Position numbers and translations under genes: made by a program. DNA of 64,000 nt from JALORV01 sp963766365 (GTDB lineage Bacteria; Pseudomonadota; Gammaproteobacteria; Burkholderiales; Burkholderiaceae_F), in NCBI GenBank assembly GCA_963766365.1, contig CAVXZK010000010.1:124001-188000 (forward strand), read 5' to 3'. This document shows positions 44,362 to 52,534 of the stretch, in pieces (position 1 is the first letter of the stretch; every line of letters starts with the position of its first letter). The notes under the pieces are model-generated. The model did no database searches, was not told the DNA's origin, and saw only the letters and a list, made by a program, of their open reading frames with translations.

Positions 44362-45258
44362 CTAGGCGCTGGTGCGGCTTGCCGATGGCGGCCGCTGCAC
44401 CTTCAGCAATCCGGTCGCGAGCGCGGTGCCGCCGAGGATGACCGCACAGCCGGCCAGCATCGTCAGCGTGACGTTCTCCCCGAGAAACAGGCTGCCCCAC
44501 AGCATTGCGAACGCCGGAATCAGGAACGTCACGGTCATCGCCGTGGCCGGGCCGACGCGCGCGATCAGGCGGAAGTAGAGGATGTAAGCGACGCCTGTGC
44601 ACAGCACGCCGAGCGCGATTGCCGCGGCCCACGCTCCGGGGGCGGGGGTCACGGCGGGCCAGGTGGCTGCCGCGAAGGGCAGCAGCAGCAGCGCCGCGGC
44701 GGTCTGGCTGCCGGCGGCGACGGCGAGCGGCCGCACGCCGGAAAAGTACCGCTTGGCGACGCTGCCCGACAGGCCATAGGAGAACGTCGCGGCGAGCGCG
44801 GCGAACACCGCCCAGCGGCTGCTGTCACCGTCGAAGCCAGCGCGCATCGTGGTGAGCCAGAGCACGCCCGCAAAACCGATGCCGAGTCCGATCCACTGTG
44901 TCAGCGTCAGACGCTCGCTCAGCCAGAGCCATGCAACCAGTGCGGCGAACAGCGGCGCCGTTGCATTGAGGATCGACGCGAGGCCGGCGGTGATCGACAG
45001 TACCGCCCACGCGAACAGCGCGAATGGAATAGCGGTGTTCACCGCGCCGAGCAGCGCAAAGCGAGCCGGCCGTGCCCGCAGCTCCGCGAAGTCCCCGCGC
45101 AGAGCCAGCAGCGGCAACAGCATCAGGGCGGCGATCGCGACCCGCACTTCGGCGAGGGCGAACGCGCCGAAGGAGGGCACCGCGATGCGCGTGAACAGGA
45201 AGCTCGCACCCCACAGGGCCGCCAGCAGGACGAGATCGGCGAGGTCGCGTCGCTTCAT
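44362..45258 (-). CDS. EamA/DMT family transporter
   Basis: A 298-residue inner-membrane protein with ten predicted membrane segments in two EamA repeats (residues ~10-140 and ~150-285), beginning LADLVLLAALWGASFLFTRI and including the paired FALFAWAVL and ILYFRLIARVGP turns. DMT transporters move small metabolites or amino acids. Its place 52 bases before kynB suggests tryptophan-, kynurenine- or anthranilate-related export or uptake, but this rests on position only. The start at 45258 removes a hydrophilic upstream extension. Confidence 0.88.
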   Translation of the reverse strand: MKRRDLADLVLLAALWGASFLFTRIAVPSFGAFALAEVRVAIAALMLLPLLALRGDFAELRARPARFALLGAVNTAIPFALFAWAVLSITAGLASILNATAPLFAALVAWLWLSERLTLTQWIGLGIGFAGVLWLTTMRAGFDGDSSRWAVFAALAATFSYGLSGSVAKRYFSGVRPLAVAAGSQTAAALLLLPFAAATWPAVTPAPGAWAAAIALGVLCTGVAYILYFRLIARVGPATAMTVTFLIPAFAMLWGSLFLGENVTLTMLAGCAVILGGTALATGLLKVQRPPSASRTSA

Positions 45259-45375
45259 GCCGTCATTTTCCGCGTGCCGTGAGCGGCAGACCATCCGCTT
45301 CTTGCGGCCATCTTCCGCGCCGCGGTGCAGACGGCCGGCATCCTTCAGTACATCGCCGGCCTGGTGCGACGCCGG

Positions 45376-45897
45376 TCAACGCCACGGCGTGCGCAGTGCA
45401 CGCGGCAGCGGCTCCTCGACGGCGCTCGCGATGTAGCGGCCGTCGTGAAACACCAGCGGATAGCCGCCGGGGGCGTTGTAGTGAACGACTTCCCCGACCA
45501 GGATCAGGTGATCGCCCTCCAGATGGCGGCCGCGATGGCGGGCCACGAGGGTTGCGACACATCCATCCAGCACGGGCACGCCGTGGGGACCCTCGTGCCA
45601 GTCGCCGGGGCCGAAGCGGTCGGCGCCGCGCGTGGCGAAACGCTGCGCCACCTCGAGTTGGTGGCCCGCCAGCACGTTGACGGCGTAATGCGAGCAGGTC
45701 TCGAAGGCGGGCACGGAACTCGCCTTCAGCGCCAGGCTCCAGAGCACCAGCGGCGGCTCGAGCGATACGGAGTTGAACGAGTTGACGGTCAGTCCGACCG
45801 GGTGGCCCTGGGCATCGCGCGTGGTGACGACGGTGACTCCGGTGGCGAACTGCGCGAGCGCGCGGCGGTAGTCGGTGGCATGTGCTTTCGCCTGCAT
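45376..45897 (-). CDS. Flavin reductase family protein
   Basis: A 173-residue protein of the HpaC/flavin reductase family: FATGVTVVTTRDAQGHPVG, LTVNSFNSVSLEPPLVLW with the FMN-binding serines, and HYAVNVLAGHQ in the middle. Such proteins bind FMN and use NAD(P)H to supply reduced flavin to a monooxygenase, which is not encoded nearby; aromatic catabolism genes on the same strand are the only hint. It is a separate unit, 117 bases upstream of the transporter gene. Confidence 0.87.
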   Translation of the reverse strand: MQAKAHATDYRRALAQFATGVTVVTTRDAQGHPVGLTVNSFNSVSLEPPLVLWSLALKASSVPAFETCSHYAVNVLAGHQLEVAQRFATRGADRFGPGDWHEGPHGVPVLDGCVATLVARHRGRHLEGDHLILVGEVVHYNAPGGYPLVFHDGRYIASAVEEPLPRALRTPWR

Positions 45898-46041
45898 GCG
45901 GCGATTCTACGTGTCACCTTCCTTCGATCGGGCGCCGCTATGATGGAACCGTTGACGCGCCAGCCGGGCGGCCGCTATCGATCCACGCCCGGCTCGTCAA
46001 TCGAACAATCACAGAGCGACGCTACAACGCGGAGGATTTCG

Positions 46042-46641
46042 ATGAAGGCATTGCGGGGACTTTTTGCCGTGCTTCTGGCCAGTCTGCTGGCCGGCTGCGG
46101 CTACAACACGATCCAGCAGAGGGATGAAGCCGTGAAGTCGGCCTGGGCCGAGGTGCTGAGCCAGTATCAGCGCCGCGCCGATCTGATCCCGAACATCGTT
46201 GCGACGGTCAAGGGCGAAGCCGACTTCGAGAAGACGACGCTACAGAACGTCATCGAGGCACGCGCGAAGGCGACGGCGATCCAGGCGACGCCGGAACTGG
46301 TCAATAACCCGGAGGCGTTCGCGAAGTTCACCCAGGCGCAGGGCGAATTGAGCTCGGCGCTGTCGCGCCTGCTGGTGACGGTGGAGAACTATCCGAACCT
46401 CAAGGCCAACGCCGCGTTCCAGGACCTGCGCACCCAGCTCGAGGGCACGGAAAACCGCATCGGTATTGCGCGCAATCGCTACATCAAGTCGGTCGAGGAG
46501 TTCAACACGTTCATCCGCCAGCTGCCGCAGAACCTGACCGCGATGGTGTTCGGCTACAAGCCGAAGGCGCAGTTCGCCGTCGAGAACGAAGCGGCCATCA
46601 GCAAGCCGCCGACGGTGGATTTCGGCGCGCCGAAGAAGTAG
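46042..46641 (+). CDS. LemA family lipoprotein-like protein
   Basis: A 199-residue LemA protein with an N-terminal signal ending in the lipobox LLAGC, followed by the coiled-coil-rich LemA core: YNTIQQRDEAVKSAWAEV, RADLIPNIVATVKGEADFE, and the segment around TENRIGIARNRYIKSVEEFN. Function is unknown. It opens a three-gene cluster with two TPM-domain proteins, an arrangement conserved in many bacteria. The ATG follows GGAGG (46031-46035); TATGAT at 45939-45944 may be its -10. Confidence 0.93.
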   Translation: MKALRGLFAVLLASLLAGCGYNTIQQRDEAVKSAWAEVLSQYQRRADLIPNIVATVKGEADFEKTTLQNVIEARAKATAIQATPELVNNPEAFAKFTQAQGELSSALSRLLVTVENYPNLKANAAFQDLRTQLEGTENRIGIARNRYIKSVEEFNTFIRQLPQNLTAMVFGYKPKAQFAVENEAAISKPPTVDFGAPKK

Positions 46642-46669
46642 CGGCGACGAGCTCGGCACGGGTGTTCCG

Positions 46670-47716
46670 ATGCGGTTGATCAGGCCGGCGGTGGCGCCGC
46701 TCGCGGCGCTCGCACTTGTGTTGCTGTGGCTGTCCGCAGCAGCGCAGCAGGCGCCGGCCGAACTGCCCAAGGGCATGTTCCCGGGCGGCGCGGTACCGAC
46801 CGCACCCGCGACTGCTCCGCGTGCGGAACCCGTCGCTCCCAGGGGTTCGCCCGCAACGGCCGATCTGCCGCGTGATCAACTCGGCCGCGTCGCCGTCCCG
46901 ACCGCGGCCCCGGTCACCGACCTGGCCGGTGTGCTTTCCCCCACTGCCGAGCAGGCGCTGCGCGACAAGCTCATCGCGTTCGAGCGCGAACGCGGTTCGC
47001 AGATCGCGGTGATCGTCGTGCCGACGACGCAGCCCGAGCCGATCGCCGACTTCACCAATCGCGTCGGTGACGCCTGGAAGGTCGGCCGGCGCGAAATCGG
47101 AGACGGCGTGCTGGTCGCTGTCGCGGTACAGGATCGCAAGGTCTGGATCAGCGTTGCCCGTGCGCTGGAGGGCGCGATTCCGGACGTCATGGCGGCGCGT
47201 ATCACGCGCGAGCTGATGGGGCCGGCGTTCGCGCGCGGCGACTTCGCAGGCGGCATCAGCGCAGGAGTGGACGCGGTGATGAAGCGCATCGAGGGCGAGG
47301 CCCTGCCCACACCCGCGGGCATTCCACGGCACAAGGTCGATGCGGGTGAAGACCTGATGGCCGCACTGGTGCCGCTGATCATCTTCGGTGCCATCGTGGC
47401 CGGACTGATGCGGCGCGCCTTCGGCAGGCCCGGCGCGGCGCTCGCCAGCACCGGGGTCGGCACACTGGCGGGCTTCCTGCTGACCTCGCTCGCGCTCGGC
47501 GTGTTCGCGGCGATCGCCGTCTTCATTTTCTCGGCGTTCATCGGGAGGAGTGGCGGCGGACGCGTACTGGGCGGTCGCCGCGGCGGTCCGATCATCATCC
47601 CCGGCGGCTGGTCCGGAGGCGGAGGTTGGGGCGGGGGCGGCGGCATGGGCGGGGGTGGCTGGAGCTCCGGCGGGGGCGGCGATTTTTCCGGCGGTGGGGG
47701 CGGCAGCAGCTGGTAG
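46670..47716 (+). CDS. TPM domain membrane protein (YgcG-like)
   Basis: A 348-residue protein: signal peptide, proline/alanine-rich stretch, a TPM domain (about residues 80-210, VTDLAGVLSPTAEQALRDKL through RITRELMGPAFARGDF), membrane segments around 240-290, and a glycine-rich tail of repeated GGG/GGS ending GGGGGSSW. TPM domains are phosphatase-like folds; in YgcG-type proteins the role is unclear, and involvement in photosystem repair is known only for plant relatives. The tail is common in this family. It lies between lemA and a second TPM gene. Confidence 0.9.
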   Translation: MRLIRPAVAPLAALALVLLWLSAAAQQAPAELPKGMFPGGAVPTAPATAPRAEPVAPRGSPATADLPRDQLGRVAVPTAAPVTDLAGVLSPTAEQALRDKLIAFERERGSQIAVIVVPTTQPEPIADFTNRVGDAWKVGRREIGDGVLVAVAVQDRKVWISVARALEGAIPDVMAARITRELMGPAFARGDFAGGISAGVDAVMKRIEGEALPTPAGIPRHKVDAGEDLMAALVPLIIFGAIVAGLMRRAFGRPGAALASTGVGTLAGFLLTSLALGVFAAIAVFIFSAFIGRSGGGRVLGGRRGGPIIIPGGWSGGGGWGGGGGMGGGGWSSGGGGDFSGGGGGSSW

Positions 47717-47721
47717 AGACG

Positions 47722-48225
47722 ATGGAAATCCTGCGAACCCTGCGCCATTGGCTGACGACTCCCCGCGCTGTACGGCGCACCTTTCCCGAGGAAGCTCTGA
47801 AGCGCATCCGGGAAGCGATCGTTGAGAGCGAGAGGACGCACAGCGGCGAGATCCGCTTCGCCGTGGAGTCGGCACTGCCGATGAGCTACCTGCGTCGCGA
47901 TGCGCCGGCGCGCGAACGCGCGCTGATGATGTTCGCCAAGCTGCGCGTCTGGGACACCGAGCAGAACAACGGCGTGCTGGTCTACGTCGAGATGGCCGAC
48001 CACCAGATCGAGATCGTTGCGGACCGTGGCATTGCGAGGCACGTGACCGATGCGGAGTGGAAGGCGATTGCCGGCGTGATGCGCGACCGCTTTCGTACGG
48101 GAGCTTATGAGGCAGGTGCGATTGAAGCGGTGCAGGCGGTCGGCGCCGTGCTCACTCGCCATTTCCCGCTCAACGAGGGTGAGCGCAATCCCAACGAACT
48201 GCCGGACTACCCCGTGGTGCTGTAG
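47722..48225 (+). CDS. TPM domain protein, soluble
   Basis: A 167-residue protein made almost entirely of a TPM-like domain: ALKRIREAIVESERTHSGEIRF, RALMMFAKLRVWDTEQNNGVLVYVEM, and the late FRTGAYEAGAIEAVQAVG helix. No signal peptide or membrane segment is present, unlike the preceding gene, so it is probably cytoplasmic. It begins 5 bases after the membrane-bound TPM gene and completes the lemA cluster. Function unknown. Confidence 0.88.
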   Translation: MEILRTLRHWLTTPRAVRRTFPEEALKRIREAIVESERTHSGEIRFAVESALPMSYLRRDAPARERALMMFAKLRVWDTEQNNGVLVYVEMADHQIEIVADRGIARHVTDAEWKAIAGVMRDRFRTGAYEAGAIEAVQAVGAVLTRHFPLNEGERNPNELPDYPVVL

Positions 48226-48232
48226 GGCGCCA

Positions 48233-48775
48233 TTGAGCATCTTCGAACCCGAAGGCCTGTGGGAGGCCGTGTGCGAGCGCATGGAGCGTCCCGGTGCGAT
48301 CGGGTGGCTGCTGCTGATTCCGATCGTCGGGGCACTGGCGGTGGCGATCGCCGCCGAAATGGGCGTCCGAGTCTTCACGACTGAATGGAACGCAGTGCTT
48401 GGCTATTCCGCACGGCCGGATGACGATGGTGCGCGCCTGCGCCTGCTGTGGGTCGCGCTCGCCGTGGCGCCCCTGGCGCAGGCGGCGACCGGATGGCTGA
48501 TCCTGCCGCTCTATGGATCGCGTCGCCGTGCGCGTCCCGCGCTGACGGTCGCCGTGGTAGGCACGATTCCGCTGTACGTGGCGGGCCTGTCGCTGGTGCT
48601 GCTGCCTGGCATCCTTCTCGTGCTGGTGGCGTTCTTTGTCAGTCTGGTCTGGTGGATTGCGGGGGCGCGCCAACTGCTCGAGGTGCCGCACGCCGAAGCT
48701 CCGGAGTTCGTCACCATCACGGTGCTGGCCGCGAGTTCCGCACTACTCTTGTGCTCGACCGCCTTGCCGTTTTGA
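48233..48775 (+). CDS. Yip1-like integral membrane protein
   Basis: About 180 residues with four to five membrane segments, the opening IFEPEGLWEAVCERMERPG and a WWIAGARQLLEVPHAEA segment near the middle. The layout (short soluble start, several hydrophobic segments, C-terminal segment) resembles the bacterial Yip1 family. The start is uncertain: TTG at 48233 fits just after the preceding stop; the frame is open upstream inside the TPM gene. No known function. Confidence 0.6.
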   Translation: MSIFEPEGLWEAVCERMERPGAIGWLLLIPIVGALAVAIAAEMGVRVFTTEWNAVLGYSARPDDDGARLRLLWVALAVAPLAQAATGWLILPLYGSRRRARPALTVAVVGTIPLYVAGLSLVLLPGILLVLVAFFVSLVWWIAGARQLLEVPHAEAPEFVTITVLAASSALLLCSTALPF

Positions 48776-48841
48776 TGAAGGCAGTTGGCACCGTCGCCCG
48801 GATCACCGGTCGAACCACGCACTGCAAGCAAGGAGTCAGCA

Positions 48842-49420
48842 ATGTCGATCAAGAAACCTCTGGGGCAGGAGCCGCGGCCGGGCCATCAGTTCGCCACCCT
48901 TGCAGGGGGTTGCTTCTGGTGCCTCGAGGCGGTGTACGAAGACGTCGAGGGTGTCGTCGACGTGGAGTCCGGCTACACCGGCGGCGCGGTGGACCGGCCA
49001 ACGTATCGCCAGGTCTGCGAGGGCACGACCGGGCATGCGGAGGTGGTGCGCATCGAATACGACCCGGCCCGGATCACTTACCGTGAGCTGCTGGAGATCT
49101 TCTTCTCGATCCATGACCCGACGACGCCGAACCGCCAGGGCAACGATGTCGGAACGCAATACCGTTCCGCCATTTACGTCCATTCAGCCGAACAGCGTAG
49201 CGTCGCCGCCGCCGTCATTGCCGAGGCGCAGGCGCATTACCGCGACAAGATCGTGACCGAGGTGGCCGAGCCTGGGCCGTACTGGCGCGCCGAGGACTAT
49301 CACCAGGAGTACTTCCGGCACAACCCCGAGCAGGGCTACTGCACGGTCGTCGTGGCCCCGAAGGTGCTCAAGTTCAGGAAGACCTTTGCCGCGAAACGCC
49401 GGAAATCCGCTGGGGATTAG
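48842..49420 (+). CDS. msrA: Peptide-methionine (S)-S-oxide reductase
   Basis: A 192-residue MsrA, repairing S-epimers of methionine sulfoxide in proteins. The catalytic cysteine is Cys24 in GGCFWCLEAVYED, followed by VESGYTGG, the TTGHAEVVRIEYDP block and the EDYHQEYFRHNPEQGYC segment, whose cysteine is a likely resolving residue. The ATG at 48842 follows AAGGAGTC; the longer frame from 48785 has no comparable site. No msrB lies in the window. Confidence 0.96.
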   Translation: MSIKKPLGQEPRPGHQFATLAGGCFWCLEAVYEDVEGVVDVESGYTGGAVDRPTYRQVCEGTTGHAEVVRIEYDPARITYRELLEIFFSIHDPTTPNRQGNDVGTQYRSAIYVHSAEQRSVAAAVIAEAQAHYRDKIVTEVAEPGPYWRAEDYHQEYFRHNPEQGYCTVVVAPKVLKFRKTFAAKRRKSAGD

Positions 49421-49491
49421 CCGCAATCCGCGATGTTCCGGTACGAAGGTGCCGTTACCATCCCGTGGTCTTTCATCGGAGGGGCGATTCA

Positions 49492-49995
49492 ATGCGGTCC
49501 GGAAAACTGCTCGCTGCGGCGTGTGCCGTGCTGTTCGTGGGTGTGGTGTCTGCGCAGGAAGTCGGCAAGCCGGCGCCCGTGTTCGATCTGCCGGCGGCCG
49601 GTGCGCCGAATGTCCGCCTCGCCGATCTGAAGGGCCGGGTCGTCTACGTGGACTTCTGGGCCTCGTGGTGTGCACCGTGCAAGCAATCGTTCCCGTGGAT
49701 GAACGAAATGCAGGCGAAGTACGGTCCGAAGGGCCTGACGATTGTCGGCATCAATGTCGACAGGAAGCGCGAGGACGCAGACAAGTTCCTGTCCGGTACC
49801 CCCGCTAAGTTCACTGTGGGCTTTGACACGGCAGGCAAGGTGGCCGAGGCGTATCAGCCGAAGGGCATGCCGACGTCATATCTGATCGACGCCAACGGCG
49901 TCGTGCGTGCGGTCCACGTCGGCTTCCGCGAGAAGGACCGGGACGAACTCGAGCGCGAACTGGCCGCGGCCCTCACGGCCGCCGGACGCAGGTGA
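49492..49995 (+). CDS. TlpA-like thioredoxin-fold protein, exported
   Basis: A 167-residue protein with a signal peptide (residues 1-21, ending SAQ) and a thioredoxin fold whose active site is WASWCAPCKQS (Cys60 and Cys63), with the cis-proline region GMPTSYLID and a typical TlpA/ResA INVDRKREDADKFL insertion. It should act as a periplasmic thiol-disulfide reductase. It starts the cluster TlpA-DUF4266-DUF3570-apbE and is followed by DUF4266 after 10 bases. Confidence 0.9.
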   Translation: MRSGKLLAAACAVLFVGVVSAQEVGKPAPVFDLPAAGAPNVRLADLKGRVVYVDFWASWCAPCKQSFPWMNEMQAKYGPKGLTIVGINVDRKREDADKFLSGTPAKFTVGFDTAGKVAEAYQPKGMPTSYLIDANGVVRAVHVGFREKDRDELERELAAALTAAGRR

Positions 49996-50005
49996 GGAGA
50001 TGAGG

Positions 50006-50224
50006 ATGAAGCGCTTGATGCTGGTGGTTGCAGTTGCCGCTCTGGCCAGCGGTTGCAGTTCGATGCCCAAGGTCCAGCCGTGGGAGAAGGGCAACCTGGC
50101 GAACAAGGAGATGGCGTTCGACCCGGACACACTCGAGACGCGCTTCGCCGATCACACCTATTTCAGCAAGGAAGGCGCGTCGGGCGGCGCCGGTGTTGGC
50201 GGCGGCGGCTGCGGATGCAACTGA
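50006..50224 (+). CDS. DUF4266 small lipoprotein
   Basis: A 72-residue lipoprotein: signal sequence with lipobox ASGC (Cys18), then PKVQPWEKGNLANKEMAF and a glycine-rich end GGAGVGGGGCGCN with two cysteines. This matches the small DUF4266 family. The EGASGG segment contains a GAS triplet reminiscent of the motif modified by ApbE flavin transferases, which is encoded two genes downstream; covalent FMN on the serine is therefore a reasonable guess. The start at 50006 follows GAGGAG; 50000 is an alternative. No function is established. Confidence 0.85.
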   Translation: MKRLMLVVAVAALASGCSSMPKVQPWEKGNLANKEMAFDPDTLETRFADHTYFSKEGASGGAGVGGGGCGCN

Positions 50225-51396
50225 TCAATATGCACAACAACAAGAACATTTCCTCCCGCGGCGCGGTGCTCGCCGCCGCGCTGGCGCTTCCCGGCCTGTT
50301 GCCCGACAGCGCGCAGGCGCAGGTGACGGCCCCCAACGCCACGCTGGTTCAGTTCAAGTACCTGTACTACAAGGACTACCAGGAGTCTGGCGACCGCATG
50401 AGGGTCAGCTCGCCCGCGCTCTACCTGCTGGCACCGCTGACCGAAGAGTGGGTGTTCGAGATCGGCGCGGTGTACGACAGCATCTCCGGCGCGTCGCCTT
50501 ACTTCCATACGACGTTGTCCGGAGCGTCGGGACTCGGCATCAAGGACGGGCGCACGGCGGCGGACGTCACGGTCACCAAGTACTTTGCCAACCGCACGTC
50601 GGTGGCGGTCCGTGCTGCCTATTCGACCGAGGATGATTACGAGTCGACGGCGGGCGGCGTGACGATCCGGCACGCGACTCCGGACCAGAACACGACGTTT
50701 ACGCTCGGCGGCGGTTACTCGGGCGACGAGATCTCCCCGACGGTCGGCGTGCCGACGACCTACGGCAAGCGCACCTACGACGCAATCGTCGGCGTCTCCC
50801 AGGTACTTTCGCCGAACGACATCGTGCAGCTCAACTTCTACTATGCACACCAGAGCGGTTACCTGACGGATCCGTACAAGGCTTACTGGGGCATCGACAA
50901 CCGGCCCACCACGCGCGGCCAGTTCGCCTTGCTCGCGCGCTGGAACCACTTCTTCGAATGGGCCAACGCGACGCTGCGAACGTCGTACCGCTATTACGAC
51001 GACGACTGGGACGTCACGGCCAACACGGTCACCGCCGAGTGGGCGCAGACACTGCCGGATGGCTGGGTGCTGACTCCCAACCTGCGCTATACGACACAGA
51101 GCGCCGCGTACTTCTACTACGACCCGGTATACGACCCGCTGCTGGGTGCTCCGTTTCCGCCGGGTTACCTGGGCGATCCCACCGGCTTCTACACCTCTGA
51201 CCAGCGGCTGTCGGCTTTCGGCGGCATCACGGGGGGCCTCAAGCTCTCGAAGGCCTTCGCAGGGGGCTGGGTCGTGGATGGCAAGGCGGAGTACTACGAG
51301 CAACGCGCCGAGTGGCGCCTCGGTGGCGAAGGCAGCCCCGGTCTCGAGACGTTCAAGGCGCAGTTTTATCAGGTCGGGGTCACGAAGCGGTTCTGA
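50215..51396 (+). CDS. DUF3570 outer-membrane beta-barrel protein
   Basis: A protein of 388-393 residues with a signal peptide ending SAQAQ and many alternating beta strands rich in Tyr and Phe, ending VGVTKRF with a terminal phenylalanine, as in outer-membrane barrels. Blocks such as FKYLYYKDYQESGDRM, VPTTYGKRTYDAIVGVSQ and GQFALLARWNHFF match DUF3570. The family often sits with DUF4266, TlpA and ApbE. The start is either 50215 (overlapping the DUF4266 stop) or 50230. It ends 35 bases before repeat copy D. Confidence 0.88.
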   Translation: MQLINMHNNKNISSRGAVLAAALALPGLLPDSAQAQVTAPNATLVQFKYLYYKDYQESGDRMRVSSPALYLLAPLTEEWVFEIGAVYDSISGASPYFHTTLSGASGLGIKDGRTAADVTVTKYFANRTSVAVRAAYSTEDDYESTAGGVTIRHATPDQNTTFTLGGGYSGDEISPTVGVPTTYGKRTYDAIVGVSQVLSPNDIVQLNFYYAHQSGYLTDPYKAYWGIDNRPTTRGQFALLARWNHFFEWANATLRTSYRYYDDDWDVTANTVTAEWAQTLPDGWVLTPNLRYTTQSAAYFYYDPVYDPLLGAPFPPGYLGDPTGFYTSDQRLSAFGGITGGLKLSKAFAGGWVVDGKAEYYEQRAEWRLGGEGSPGLETFKAQFYQVGVTKRF

Positions 51397-51429
51397 CGAA
51401 TCGCCGTTCGCGTACGCGACAACGGGCGT

Positions 51430-51576
51430 CCCTCGTGTACGCGAGTCCCGGCAGGGCCGGGACTTGCACGTGCACTCGTTCCGATTGACTTGTCGGCTTC
51501 GCCCCGGAGCGGCCGAGCGCTTCGCCGATTGACACCGGCACGGCTCCCTCCATGGCCCTCCCTCCGAGAGGGAGGG
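51430..51576. repeat. Mosaic hairpin repeat, copy D (single unit plus tail)
   Basis: One unit: CTCGTGTACGC (51432-51442), apex AGTCCCGGC-agg-GCCGGGACT (51444-51464, 9 perfect pairs), GCACGTGCACTCG (51466-51478). The outer foot is degenerate (GTCCC/GTTCC). It is followed by a CGGAGCGGCCGAGCGCTTCG block as in copy A and a CCCTCCCTC-cga-GAGGGAGGG hairpin (51556-51576). It lies between the DUF3570 and apbE genes, both on the plus strand. Confidence 0.85.
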
Positions 51577-51630
51577 TTCGGGCGGAAGCGCGTCTTGGGC
51601 CGGTAGCATCGCGTCTCACGCGAGGCGCAC

Positions 51631-52527
51631 TTGACGAGCACTCCCTACACATTCGCATTCAAGGCCATGGCCTCGCGCTGCGAGGTGCGACTGTTTGCGC
51701 CAGACGCGATCGCGGCGCGCGCCTGGTCGGATGCCGCGATCGCCGAAGTGCGGCGCATTGAAGCCAAGTACTCGCGCTACCGCGACGACAGCGTCACGAC
51801 GAGGATCAATCGCTCTGCCGGCGCGGACGCGGTCCCCGTCGACGCCGAGACCGCCGGCCTGATCGACTTCGGCGCGGCGCTGCACGTGCAAAGCGGCGGG
51901 TGCTTCGATCTCACCAGCGGTGTGCTGCGACGGGCGTGGGACTTCAAGACCCAAAGCCTGCCGTCGCAGCAGCAGATCGACGCGGTGTTGCCGTTGATTG
52001 GCTGGTCGACGGTCGAGTGGCGGGACGGCCTGGTGCGCCTGCCTCGTGCCGGCATGGAGATCGATTTTGGCGGCATCGGCAAGGAGTACGCGGCCGACCG
52101 CGCGGGCGCACTGCTGCTCGAACAGGGGGTCGTGCACGGGCTGGTGAATCTGGGTGGCGACGTCCGCGTGCTCGGCAGCGCACCCGACGGCACGCCGTGG
52201 CGCATTGCCGTGCAGGATCCGCGTGGCCGACCCGGTGCGACGCTGGCGCGGCTCGATGTTGCCAGCGGTGCAATGGCCACGTCTGGCGACTACGAGCGCT
52301 ACATCGTCGTCGACGGTCGCCGCTACTGCCATGTGATGGATCCGCGGACCGGATGGCCGGTCGACCACTGGCAGTCAGTGTCGGTCGTCGCGCCACTGGC
52401 GGTGGCGGCAGGAGCGTGCGCGACGATCGCGATGCTGCATCCGGTTGACGAGGCACTGGCCTTCCTGCAGGCGCAGGAGGTGCGCTATCTCGCGATCGAC
52501 GCGGGGGGACAGCGCTACTCGGCGTGA
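51631..52527 (+). CDS. apbE: FAD:protein FMN transferase ApbE
   Basis: A 298-residue ApbE, which attaches FMN covalently to Thr or Ser in target proteins. Family segments: FKAMASRCEVRLF, YSRYRDDSVTTRIN, GGCFDLTSGVLRRAWDF, MEIDFGGIGKEYAADRA and HVMDPRTGWPVDHW with the flavin and metal site. The start is TTG at 51631; an in-frame stop at 51604-51606 rules out a longer N terminus. No signal peptide or lipobox is present, although most ApbE proteins work outside the cytoplasm. Grouped with DUF4266 and DUF3570. Confidence 0.92.
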   Translation: MTSTPYTFAFKAMASRCEVRLFAPDAIAARAWSDAAIAEVRRIEAKYSRYRDDSVTTRINRSAGADAVPVDAETAGLIDFGAALHVQSGGCFDLTSGVLRRAWDFKTQSLPSQQQIDAVLPLIGWSTVEWRDGLVRLPRAGMEIDFGGIGKEYAADRAGALLLEQGVVHGLVNLGGDVRVLGSAPDGTPWRIAVQDPRGRPGATLARLDVASGAMATSGDYERYIVVDGRRYCHVMDPRTGWPVDHWQSVSVVAPLAVAAGACATIAMLHPVDEALAFLQAQEVRYLAIDAGGQRYSA

Positions 52528-52534
52528 CGCGCCG

